Of a stretch of DNA of 64,000 nucleotides, positions 11,187 to 34,193 are shown one piece after another. The notes below the pieces were generated by a model. That model had not been told where the DNA came from, did no database searches, and saw only the letters and a list, made by a program, of their open reading frames with translations. The translations under genes and the position numbers were made by a program. This DNA is from Schistosoma mansoni. Taxonomy: Eukaryota > Platyhelminthes > Trematoda > Strigeidida > Schistosomatidae. The DNA lies in NCBI RefSeq assembly GCF_000237925.1, contig NW_017386076.1, positions 248,001-312,000 on the forward strand, written 5' to 3'. The first letter of the stretch is position 1, and each line of letters opens with the position of its first letter.

Positions 11187-13945
11187 ACTTACACCTGTTT
11201 CGTCTTGTGGAAGAGCATAATCCACCCACCAGGATTCTCTATCGAACTCTGTCCTGAGCAGCCCTTTTCGTTTCCTTCTAGTTGCTGTTCATTTTTTTGA
11301 TGTCTGCATCTTGTCCTTTTACCTTGAAGATTCCAAGTTACGGCTTGACTTGTAATGCAGTTTAACGATGTCCGTGGTGTGATCTGTCTCCAGCATCTTT
11401 TTCTAATTTCTAGCTATTGATAAGTACCTGTACCTTTATGATGATGTTTGTGTAGTTGTTATACAAGTTTAAGCTCCGTACAGTAGAACTGTCTAGACGT
11501 TCGTATTGAAGATTTTGACTTTGATGTTTGTTGACAGTTGTTTTGAGTTCTAGATGTTCAACTATAGGAATGATGCCGTTGTTTTACCAATCCGTGTCTT
11601 CACATCTGCATTAAGCCCTCCTTGTTTGTCAACGATACTGCCCAGGTACGTATAGGCTTCCGCCTCTTCCAGAGCTTCTCCATCAGTTTTGAATTGGTTG
11701 GTGCCGACTGTATCGCATTTGGGGACATTGTTGTTTTTTCCCTTGTTAGTGTTGAGACTTACTGGTGCAGAGGCTGGTGCTACACTGTCTGTCTTCACCC
11801 GGATTAGCTGCTGTGTATGTGATAGAGGGACTAGGTGATCTACAAAGTCCAAACCGTCTAGCTGCATGCTAGCTGTCCATTGCATTGCGTGATTTTTCGT
11901 AAATATGGAGATCTTCATAGTCATGTTGACCACTTGAAAGAAGAGAAAGGGTAGGAACAATCAGCCTTGTCTAGCACTGACCTCCACCCGGTATGTATTC
12001 GTGAGCTGCCCTTCATTCATGACTTAACAGTGCAGTCCATCGTATGAGTTCCGTATGATGTTGATGATATCAGGTACACCATAGTGTTGAAGAAGGTTGC
12101 ATAAAGTCCCGTTGTTCACACTGTCAAATGCGTTCTCATAATCAAGTAAGTTGATGTATAGTGATGAGTTTCATTCCGTTGATTGTTTAACAATAATACG
12201 TAGTGTCGAGATACAGTCAATGCACGACTGATCCTTACGGAATCGGACTTGTTGATCTGGAAGCCGAGTGTCTACTGAATCTTTCATCCAGTTCACAAGC
12301 GTCGTCGAAAGCTTTTCCAGGTACCGATAGTAGTGTGATGCCCCTGTAGTTTTCACACTTGCTCAGATCTCCTTTGTTTGGTATCTTGATGAGATATCCT
12401 TCTTTCCAGTCTGTCTGCACTCGTTATTCTTCCCACATTTTTCTGAATAGAACGTGGATCATGTTTGCAGTTACTTCTATGCCTGACTTCAGTGCCTCAG
12501 TTGGTATACTGTCAAGTCCTGCTGCTTTCCCGCTCTTAATCTGTCTGATGGCCATGCAGATTTCTTCGATCGTTGGTGGAGTGACAACTATAGGAAAGTC
12601 TGTGTGCTGCTTCGGTGTCCGGTGGATTCGCTGGATCCAGTTTCTTCGTTGTGTCATATAGCTGTTTCATATTCCCTTGTGTGACAGCTTTTTCCGTTGT
12701 CGTTGCTAGGTCTTCCACATCTTCCTGCTTGTCGACTCTAGTGCTTTTATTCACTTGCTTGTTTGCTTTTGTGTATTCAGTTTGTGCCTTGACTTTTTCT
12801 GTTCTTGTTCGACTGTTGTTAATTGCTGTCTTCTTGTTCTTCCCTTCTTGAATCTTGTCCAGGGTTTCCATAGAGATCCATTCCTTATGATGATGCTTCT
12901 TGTGACCCAGAACCTCCTGAAATGTTTATACTAGTGCTTACTTGATCCACTTCCAGTTGTCCTCCGTAGTACTTTCCTCTTCTCCAAGTCAGTCTATTTC
13001 GTCTCATGATATCTTCAAACCAGGTGTTGTCCATTCCGACCCTGGCGTTTAGGTCTCTCATCAGGATGGTCAGATCCTTTCCTGGTCACATTTCTACGAT
13101 CGATTGCAGCCTCTTATAAAACTGATTTTTAGCGTCGTCGTTACTATCATTGGTGCGTGCATAACATTGGATAAGATTCATTGTAATCCCCTGCTTCTTT
13201 GTTTTGAATGGTACTTTGATGGTTCTGGATCCATGAGATCCCTATCTTATAAGTGCTTTTCGTGTTTCTTTGGACAGCATCAGAGCGAACTCCTTCGTGT
13301 GCGGAGCATTCGCGTCCTCATGACTAGAGTACAACAGCATCTCTCCCGAACCCGGTATTTTCTGTCCAGCTTGGGTCCAATGTTTCTCACTTATTTCGAG
13401 CATTACGTACTCATTAGTTTAAGGCCGCATACCATCAGCAACAGCCTTCTGTGGGAGAGGACAAACCATCTTCCAGCTGGAGAGGAAATTAGGAAAAGAC
13501 TTTGGCAGTGGATCGGACATACATTAAAAAAATCACCAAACTGCATCACGAGACATGCCCTAACTTGGAATCCGGAAGGGAAGCGGAAAAGAAAAAGGCC
13601 AAAGAACACATTACGCCGGAAAATAGAAGCAGATATGGAAAGGATTGCCGAGGACAGGGTTGGATGGAGAATGTTTGTGGGCGGCCTATGCTCCTCCATG
13701 AGGGGTAACAGGCGTAAGTAAGTAAGTATTTCGAGCACCTCCAAGTCGTATCTTCTCATTTCTGTGGGTATTTGGTTAGTCCTTCCGGTCTCCCACATTG
13801 TCCGAACACTCTTAGTACCTATATTAATTGTTGCTTTGGTTGTTATAAGGTGCATGGGTTCCGTGACTTCCGAAGAATCTCGACACTCACTATGATGCGT
13901 CATAATTCTTCTGAGAGAAGACCCTTCAACTTGTAGGTTATGGTA
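11187..13945 (-). mobile_element. RTE-type LINE, degenerate, near full length
   Basis: Minus-strand RTE element, read from about 13945 down to 11187. The endonuclease start is at 13903-13727 (TIN.GT.SVRTMWETGR), then more endonuclease below 13391. A coiled linker lies at 12871-12660 (LDKIQEGKNKKTAINNSRTRTEKVKAQ, partly quoted by position). RT pieces lie at 12657-12235 ([37 protein letters not shown]) and 11960-11562 (YLGSIVDKQGG). The 3' end begins with the ACTTACACCTG form of the family's terminal repeat. Frame changes separate the pieces. It is interrupted by a nested RTE fragment at 13403-13726. It belongs to an older subfamily than the copies at 19.4-20.7 kb and 59.5-61.6 kb. Confidence 0.85.
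13403..13726 (+). mobile_element. 5'-truncated RTE fragment nested in an older RTE
   Basis: The last 324 bp of an RTE LINE in plus orientation. It encodes [20 protein letters not shown] (about 13450) and [21 protein letters not shown] (partial tail), and ends in GTAAGTAAG. It is flanked by the 11-bp duplication TATTTCGAGCA at 13392-13402 and 13727-13737. Removing it restores the endonuclease reading VLEI-S-KHWT of the host element, so this is a true nested insertion. Confidence 0.9.
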
Positions 13946-14499
13946 TTAATGGTTTAACTTGTTTATTCTGATTAGAATCTGTTTTAGCAAGGTTGTATTC
14001 TACGTGATGAGGTTGCCGAACCTATACTCAATCATCCTCCTTTATCCTGACTTGGAACCGACAGTAACACAGAAATAGTATTTACTAAATTAAAGTAGTA
14101 GTAAACAGACAACTAAGTTATATTATGGAAAAATAATGACCCGTTGTAATATTTTGATCTCACAGTTGTCCAAAGTTTGTTCGTTCCGACCATGACGTTT
14201 TGCACAAAGCCTTTATTTAATATATCCCGTAACATGACTGATAATAAAATACGTGCTTAGATCTTTTCGTTTGTGAACGTAATAAAAATTTTGTCATCGA
14301 CGACAAATTTTGAAAGTTTCTAGGTAGAGTTACTGCATACTACAAGTTGCCTTTTGATTTCATTGCTTTTAAATAATCTATGTAGTCCTTATTGTATGGA
14401 CAAAATTTTGCTTTTTATATTCACAGCTACTTGTTTCGGTTCATTTTAGCTGACTTTAAGTCCACTGACAAATAGCACGAAACTCTTACTACCATAGAA
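13946..14499. other. Upstream region of the helicase gene
   Basis: Non-coding and AT-rich. An in-frame TAG at 14473 lies upstream of the helicase ATG, so the reading frame does not extend further. No promoter element can be asserted. Confidence 0.4.
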
Positions 14500-27252
<12,753 letters not shown>

Positions 27253-29008
27253 ATAAACATTATAATCCAATATAGCAATATGTAATATAAACACAATTCA
27301 TACATATAATTATATTTGGCTTCATTTTTATGCCGGAAAAAAAGTTGTTTAATATATGTGCGTAAGTATGAAGTCCCAGGACAATCTTCGTCACAGAATG
27401 CTAGAATATGGAAACACCGAACTTGTTTGTTAAATAGTTTGTAATAATGTTGGTTCGCTTCATACTTTTTTTTGAGATCTGACTTCAATTTTATTTGTTG
27501 TATGCAAGTTCTTAACAACTAATTGCAAACAGAGTAAATCGCAACTGCCTAGTTACATATGACGAAAGGGATCAGAGTAACAAGGATTATCAATAATAAT
27601 TATATATCTGTATGTAAAAGCAGGTGTGCAGTCATTTGGAGATGGAATTCGGAAGCAGCAAAAGGGCGGGCAGTAATTAAATAAAGTCCGGGAACAGATA
27701 AGATAGATCGTACGACAACTGTAATTATAGTACATAATACATACTTATCTTTGTTTGATTTACAACAGCTCATGTATCACTAGTGTCGCAGATTTCAGAT
27801 CACAAAATGTTATTTAAGTTTCCCATTCCCCCCTTTAACCTATATGTCGGAGCTTCCGGTACGTTCAATCGAATAACAAGCTTTACGACCTGAATCTAGT
27901 CTTTTTATTGACGTACGCTGTCAAAAATCTTCGTTTAAATGGTGTCATTCAGCTAATATACAAAACCGGCAAAACACCCCATAATTTCGTAGATGCTGTT
28001 TGTGATCAAACAAGCAAAACGAGTTTTCTGTTGATAAACATTTGTGTTTTCTGGCTAAATAGCACAATATCGTAGAAAAGACTTACATGCCGATTGTAGT
28101 ATGTTTTCACGCTGTGCAGCTTGGACGAAATGAAAGACAAGCTTTGTAAAAAGTTATGCTGTTTTGTTCAAAAACCAGGCACTCATATCCGGTAGTAGTG
28201 GTACGTGATTTAAGAGCTCCAGTAAGTAGGTCTAATCCAACTGAAAGACCGGTTTTTTAAACCAAACAAGACGGCTACCGTGTGCTGCAATTACCTCTAA
28301 ATAATCGTCCACAAACTAAGCATAGTGGACGGATGTCTTTCAACATGATTTCGACTGAATGATGAACATGGATAGACCTTCCTTACAGCACATAACGTTT
28401 GTGTTTCGGTAGAGGAGGGTTCGCATTCACTCCATAGTTTAGTGCGAAAAAGCATTTGACGCAAAACATTGTAACAGCAAGCCCCATTTAGGGCCTGATT
28501 GGAAGAAAGTACAAGGGGATGGACTGAGAGGGTGTTCATTTTTAAGTGACTTGGTATATATACAATATCACAAACATCATTTACCAGTAGTAGTGAGTAT
28601 ACAATAAACTAAAAGTTAAAACAGTTCACACTATTATGACTATACATATTTTTTCTTGTGTTTACTTTTTAATTAGTACTACACAACAAGGTCATTAACA
28701 AATCACAGACATTACAGGTATATTATATGATACATGCGCAACATTCCTGTTTACTGTCATCGTGACAAATTCATAGAGAAAAAATTAGAAATAGTTACAA
28801 TAGGAATTACAAATTCAGATCAAGAGTCAATCACAGGATAGTTATACATGAAGTAATTTTACACAGTTGAAAGAACAATAGAGTAGGCAAGAGACAATAA
28901 TATCCACATACCAGTGTACAATATCACTACCATGTCGTCATAATCTGTGTTTATACCATGAAATAACTGTAGCAGAGTATATATAACCGTTTAAATATGG
29001 ATAGCTTA
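27253..29008. other. Convergent intergenic region
   Basis: Lies between the helicase stop and the UBE2J2 stop, so both genes end into it. AT-rich. Minus frames at 27216-27518 and 28297-28539 show no motifs. It presumably holds both 3' ends. Confidence 0.5.
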
Positions 29009-32000
29009 TCAAATAGGTTCTAGAAATCTCATGACAAGTTGTACAAGAAAAGCAAATATACTAAACACGATCAGGACAAATAATTTGGAGATACGCCACT
29101 CATTTCTGTTTTCACCATTTACTCCGGAGTTATTTGTACTTGCATCAGATTGTGACTGACGTGGAGTTGATGAATTCAAAAGTTTATTACGAAGTTCTTC
29201 GGCTGTCAGATTTTCGCGAATCTCCTAAAACAGGAAGACGTAAGATGGTGGTAATTTTGAAATGTGAATTGCGGAAATAATCAAACTGAGAAACATACTT
29301 CATATTTCAGAACAAATCACTGATTACTTAGTGGATTTTTACTTCCCTATAGATGTATATGTATGGACGCGTAACTATAATTTTTATTTACTATTGATTG
29401 ACCACTGAGCAGTGACCAATGTCGTGTACATCTAATCCTTGTTAGTGTTGACGGGATTGTATCCAAGCAGACAGTATGAATCTGAAACATAACTTTTTCG
29501 TGTTTGCTACTAAACCTTCTGTCTTCCACATTCGCCACTTGGTTAGTGACCCGAATTCATAAAACGTTATCTCAAACTTGAAACTATCCTTTAAACTACA
29601 CTATGAAGCCTTCGGTGTGTGAATTCGACATTAAACTGAGCAACAGGCCTCACCTATTAACACTGTATACTATGTTGCCATAGGTACAAGAGGGCACCAG
29701 ATATATATGTGCCACACAACAACAATGGGAATGGGAAGAGAAAAAGAATGTAACGTGCGTATAAGAGAGGAGAAAAAGAACGATAACGACCATAGATTAG
29801 TGTATGGAAGTGTAGTAATAATAATAATGGGGGAAACCGAAAGGTACGACCGGAAAGAATTCTTTCAGTAAGAGGAGTTACAATCACTTTTTATGAAAGC
29901 AAAAGGTTACAGCAGGCTCGCCACTGGCTTCTATTTTGAGTCTTATCTGATAACGTCTCTAGCCACTGTGATGCACCACCTCCAGGACCCCAACCAGGGA
30001 ATCGAGGAGGACCAACAGAAGCTGGTCATGTACAGCTTTCTTTCATACCACGACACCATATCCTACATTGACCACCTCTCCGCTTTCTCCAACCAATCCC
30101 AGCGTCAGTATATAATGCATGATGTGGAATTTTCTGGGAAGACATTCGTAGGACATATTCCAGTCGATGTTTCAAGATAGAGACACCATTCGAATTATCG
30201 TCGCTGTGCCCGAACACACGATGCCGAACCTCGGCATTACTAACATGGTGTTGCCACTGGATGTCAGCGACCCTTCGGAGACAACGATGATAAAACACAG
30301 AGAGTCGTCTAACATCATTAACTCAGAAAGGTCAGGTTTCACAAGCATAGAGTGAAACTGCTCTTATCGACGTGTTGTAAATCCGAACTTTTACAGCCAG
30401 ACTAACATCACGAAGGCGCCAAAGACGGTCCAGATTGGTATAAGTCGCTCTGGCTTTCACTATACGTAAATTTATCTCATCACTCAAGTCACCACTAACA
30501 CTTGCAATTACCCAGATACACGAACTCGACTGCTTCTATCAGTTTTTGAAATTTGAAACGAAATCCACGTCCCTACAAAGTGTTCTTTATTGCCAATTCC
30601 TAACCATAACTGCTGGACCTACATCGAAAGTGGCTGAATTTATTCATCCTATAAAATGGTACTACGACTCAGCTCTTTCCCTTGTAAGTACGTTGCCATT
30701 ACATCGTTGAAAGTAACTGTTATATTCAGTCTTTGATAGATTTTTGACTAGCCTGAAGGTACGTATTCAGTTTGGGGAGTGTGAGGAGCAGTTTTCTCGC
30801 AAAACTAGAAAATGAACCACTTAGAAACACAATCAGTCACCTAACATCTCACTGTCGCTATAGGGCTGGTACTTTCATAGCATTAGAAAAAACATGGAAA
30901 GGAGAATTTACTTGATATATTTAATCGTATTCATCCATCAGTTATTTTTACGATAGAGGAAGAACAGAATAATAGCATATCGTTTCTAGATGTCGAACTA
31001 ACCAGAAGAGCAGATGGGACATTAAAAAGAGGGATACACATAAAGTCTACAGTTGGACATTATACTTAGTTCTATAGTGCAGTACCAATCAGATACAAAA
31101 GCAACCTAATGAAGATCCCGAATTATCGTGCTAGAATGATTTGCTCGGGTAACACCATTGTAGATGAATTGATCAATATTCGTAACCTGCTCAGTAGGAA
31201 TGGATACCCAACGACATTCATCGACAAACACAGGAAAGAGATGAAAAGAAGAACAAAGGTACCGTTTTCTACAACTGACCCATAATAAGAACAGTCAATA
31301 AAGATAGATTGCCTGAATTCGCTACATTCATGTGTATTTACCGATACAACTGCTCATGTGGAGCCAGTTATATAGGGCGTACAATTCTGCAAGTCCGTCA
31401 TTGCATAACAGAACACCATCCGTCTTAGTTGAGCAAAGGACAAGTAAGAGTGAATAAGAGTACTATTCTCGCTCAATTGGTGGACACAGGTCATCAAGTT
31501 AAATTGAATAAAGCTTTTGAAGCCCCCAAATGCCCCGGTACAGCTGAGAGTGGGGAGAGTCCGCTCTCCCTCTCCAAATGCTCTCACATGGCCACGCAAA
31601 TATGTAGCCTCTGCCAGGGAAGTCCTACTCACTGCCTCGTGGCGGGGGTTTATTTATTTAGACACATAAATATTGGTACAAGGAAGCACTAGATACATAT
31701 GCGCCACACAAATCTCATTTGATTTGTGTGAGGGCTGTGATACTGCTCAAGTGCCCAAACTGAAGCAGGGGTGTTGTTTACGAAATTGAGAGGACGAAAA
31801 GCGAATGTCCGGCGCTTTAACCGGGTTGGTGGACATGGAAAGTTCACCTAGGGGAGTTGGAAAACCCAAGTCCCAAACCTATGGTGCACATGGGCTCCAG
31901 CGTCCTGAAGGAACAAATGGCGTATGAACCAATTATTTGGTCACCGGACTGCATCTCCTCACGATGCTCCACTGCCTTATGGACTAGACCTTCAAGTCAA

Positions 32001-34193
32001 AGGCTCGGGGTGTGGCCCCCTAAGAAAACCACCTGCTTCAGTCTGGGCACTGGTCAGTATCACAGCCCTCACATAAATCAAATGAGATTTGTGAGGCGCA
32101 TATTTATCTGGTGCTTCCTTGTACCAATATTTATGTGTTTAAATAAATAAATAAATAATTTGAGGTCATCCACCATATTCTATTGAATTTGTCGCATGTT
32201 TTACGGTTTCATTGTTTGCACATTGCTGAATCCATTGGAATTCATGTTCACAAACCAAACCTTTGTATCCAAAAGTTTTTACAACCGCTCCCGTTACCTT
32301 GGCCATCAATATAGGAGTAAGTTGGTAGCAGAACTTTGATAAACTATTTTCGAGTTTCTTCCATTTTTCGTACTTTACTTTCAGCATTTATCCCTTGACT
32401 CTCATATAACTACTATAATACTGACCTTTCATCAAAATATTTTATTAGTCCCTTCTTTTTATATATTATGCAACGTATCAACTACTTGATTTTCAAATAA
32501 TTACTTTGATTATTATAATCCTCTTCCTTTCGATTGCTCAATGTTATTTTTTAATCACTATTCCATTATATAATTATTATGTAGCGTAACTGCTCGATGA
32601 GTATTATTTCATTGTTGTAAATCATACATATGTGTATTAGTGTGGAACCATAATGAAAAACTAATGGAGAAATCTCTTAGCCCGACTCGTTTCTTTTATT
32701 AACAATGACCTCTGAAAAAGCATATCAAGGTTCGCGGTCTAGAAATTTCTAAGGGTGTCGATTTTCGGAAAATAATGATTAGTTATCAATGTGTTTTTTT
32801 AATTAAATAGTTCGGAAACTCTAGTTTGTGGCTGGTTGATTTGATCTCTTTGGTAAACTTAATACTAACTGATATATTATCCGCCTCGAACAATTCGAGT
32901 CGATCTTGCTTAATTACAACAAAGTTTTCATCTACATACAGTAAACAGATTTTCGATGGAGTCAAGCATTTTATGGTTCCATCTGTTTAGAAATGGATAA
33001 ATCTCCTGCACTCAGTGGCAATAACGACCCAATAGCTATTTCTTTCAGCTAATAGATCCTCTTGAAAAATGAATAAGACAGAATGTAAACATGATTTCGG
33101 ACATTTAATAAACTCTAAGAAATTCTTTTGTCGAATTTCTTAGAGTGGTGGTATGGCAACTGGAACTGATATACGTACGTACGAAGTTCTACGTTGTGAC
33201 TGACTGAAGAAATTCGACATGTAACGTAATTTCAAATCAGTGTCAGATCCCAAGACGGTTAAAAATGAAAAACTTGGAGGATTAAAAACAGAGATTATGA
33301 TTTATCCACCTTTGAGTTAGAAGTGCTTGATGTTAATAACCAATTGACCGATTGCATCAGCATGCATTTACTTGGTTGCAACGCATTTCTCACTGGTCTC
33401 ATGACTGTTACTTCGAAATCCTAGGCCTCAATACTATTTATAAATGCGACTCCTAACCCCACAATTAAATCGAGTTTTTATCACAAAATTTCTCGTGTTT
33501 TGGCTATTACTATTTGATCTTTTTACATTTAACTTGAATCAGTCCTGAGAGTTAGCAGAAAAAGTGGAGATGCACAAAATTTTGCACATCGGTTACTGGT
33601 AACACTATTAGTGCATGTAACTGCTAACCAGAATACCACAAAGACTGGAGTTTTTGCTTACTTTAACGATTCCAGGGAATAATTCACAGAAAATCTCAGA
33701 CTTCAGGTTAAAATCGCCACTGCTTCTAGCTAGTTGCTTTTTAGTGCTTGTTGAAGTCACAACACTACCCATGGTACACGTATTTTCCAACATAAAACTC
33801 AATAAGCCCGTAAGTATAGATGAAACAGACCATGCAGGATTCCATGTGTCGGGATGGAAATCACTTATTGATAGACAAAGTCTACAAGAAAAATCAGCTA
33901 CACTATATCATTGTCTACCTCGTATTACATGCGAATCTACCGTTTGGTGTTATCATGTATATTGAAGGAGGTCGAAATGGAAAATCTCTTGGAAAAACAA
34001 GTTTCCCATGATAATAACCTCCTTTATAAGGTGAATCAGCAGGTCCTTTGATAACATAATGCCACTCAAACAAGTTAGTTGGGAGTGGCTCTGCAGTTAC
34101 ATAGGGAACTGGGTCCTTTGAAAGCCTCAGGTAATCTTGTTTCAACCTTTGTAGTGCAGTTGAACAGTTTACTGAACGATTGGTACCGGCCAT
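29009..34193 (-). CDS. UBE2J2: Ubiquitin-conjugating enzyme E2 J2 (3 exons)
   Basis: Exons on the minus strand: 34193-33919, 33881-33662 and 29224-29009, joined in frame to 236 aa (human UBE2J2: 259). The family is a tail-anchored ER E2 acting in ER-associated degradation. The UBC fold reads QRLKQDYLRLSKDPVPY, EWHYVIKGP, GGYYHGKLVFPRDFPF, PPSIYMITPNGRF, then RLCLSISDFHPDTWNPAW. The catalytic cysteine is C94, the human position. Exon 3 gives EIRENLTAEELRNKLL, a polar linker, and a C-terminal membrane anchor (KLFVLIVFSIFAFLVQLV, about residues 212-230). I chose ATG 34193 (MAGTNRS) over the upstream ATG at 34250 because it places QRLKQDYLR at the family's usual distance. Intron 1 is 37 bp; intron 2 is 4.4 kb and full of mobile elements. 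Converges with the helicase gene. Confidence 0.9.
29683..30544 (-). mobile_element. 5'-truncated RTE-type LINE
   Basis: Read on the minus strand from 30544: EAVEFVYLGN, DEINLRIVKARATYTNL, RLRDVSLAVKVRIYNTSIRAV, FYHRCLRRVADIQWQHHVSN, YVLRMSSQKIPHHALY, RRGGQ, then LETLSD and a 3' UTR. The tail (29683-29717) is shared with the SINE-like element. The RT C-terminal domain is recognisable, with some frame breaks. Same subfamily as 15690-16420. No clear target duplication. Confidence 0.8.
30545..30791 (-). repeat. 247-bp dispersed repeat, copy 2
   Basis: Reverse-complement partner of 10404-10650, at about 96 percent identity by eye. It lies exactly upstream (in minus orientation) of the truncated RTE and stops where the Penelope-like sequence begins. 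Confidence 0.8.
30792..31522 (+). mobile_element. Penelope-like element fragment with GIY-YIG endonuclease
   Basis: Plus-strand reading gives FNRIHPSVIFTIEEEQNNSI, then SFLDVELTRRADGTLKRGI, the C-terminal part of a Penelope-type reverse transcriptase. The stretch from about 31320 (CIYRYNCSCGASYIGRTILQ) is a GIY-YIG nuclease signature, and is followed by SKGQVRVNKSTILAQLVDTGHQVKLNKAF. The pairing of this RT type with a GIY-YIG domain defines Penelope-like elements; schistosomes are known to carry them. The N-terminal part of RT is absent, several stops and frame changes are present, and the 3' end is cut by the SINE-like copy. Confidence 0.8.
31523..32158 (+). mobile_element. SINE-like retroposon, second copy, internally invaded
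   Basis: Plus-strand copy of the element at 17325-17851: starts CCCCCAAATGCCCCGG and ends in an AAAT-repeat tail at about 32158. It is interrupted at 31649-31768 by an inverted piece of its own 3' end. Candidate duplication TTTGAAG/TTTGAGG (31516-31522 and 32159-32165) is imperfect. It ends seven bases from the stop codon of the NDUFAF8-like frame. Confidence 0.75.
31649..31768 (-). repeat. Inverted 3' fragment of the SINE-like element
   Basis: About 120 bp matching the minus strand of the element's own 3' end (compare 32033-32155). The arms face each other across about 265 bp and could form a hairpin in RNA or DNA. Confidence 0.75.
32166..32387 (-). CDS. NDUFAF8-like small CX9C-type protein
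   Basis: A 73-residue frame from ATG 32387 to TGA 32166 (human NDUFAF8: 74). NDUFAF8 is a twin-CX9C protein of the mitochondrial intermembrane space that assists complex I assembly. What I see: a basic N-terminus, C at about 20, then 9 residues, then K where the family has its second cysteine, then 15 residues, then CEHEFQWIQQC. That last motif is a CX9C helix closely resembling the human CxxEFxxLxxC helix. The spacing C-9-x-15-C-9-C matches the human protein; only the second cysteine is replaced. The frame lies inside UBE2J2 intron 2 on the same strand, and could be a nested gene or a retrocopy. A SINE-like insertion sits directly after the stop. The assignment rests on spacing and one motif. 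Confidence 0.45.
   Translation of the reverse strand: MLKVKYEKWKKLENSLSKFCYQLTPILMAKVTGAVVKTFGYKGLVCEHEFQWIQQCANNETVKHATNSIEYGG
33112..33146. repeat. 14-bp inverted repeat (hairpin)
   Basis: Perfect arms at 33112-33125 and 33133-33146 (ACTCTAAGAAATTC and its complement) with a 7-base loop. It directly abuts the RTE 3' fragment that follows. Confidence 0.85.
33147..33205 (+). mobile_element. Short RTE 3' UTR fragment
   Basis: About 59 bp matching the terminal part of the RTE at 25152-25205, with a few differences. It is flanked by GTCGAATTTCTT on the left and its complement AAGAAATTCGAC on the right. Confidence 0.75.
33882..33918 (-). other. Micro-intron 1 of UBE2J2 (37 bp)
   Basis: GTAGAC donor and TTGTAG acceptor on the minus strand. 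It splits the arginine codon immediately before LCLS, the catalytic cysteine loop. Confidence 0.9.

Larger units (their letters stand above)
29225..33661 (-). other. Intron 2 of UBE2J2 (4.4 kb)
   Basis: Donor GTAAGC at 33661 (minus), acceptor TTTTAG at 29230-29225. It contains an RTE, the 247-bp repeat, a Penelope-like fragment, a SINE-like copy, an NDUFAF8-like reading frame and an RTE 3' fragment with a hairpin. Confidence 0.8.

Noticed and set aside
12615-12851. Hydrophobic plus frame as a membrane protein, like 20889-21083
   Set aside because: It is the antisense of the Lys/Glu-rich RTE linker, which reads as hydrophobic on the opposite strand.
32290-32330. A 37-bp GT...AG segment inside the NDUFAF8-like frame as a micro-intron
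   Set aside because: Removing it shifts the frame and destroys the CxxEFxxxxxC motif, whereas the unspliced frame keeps the family spacing.
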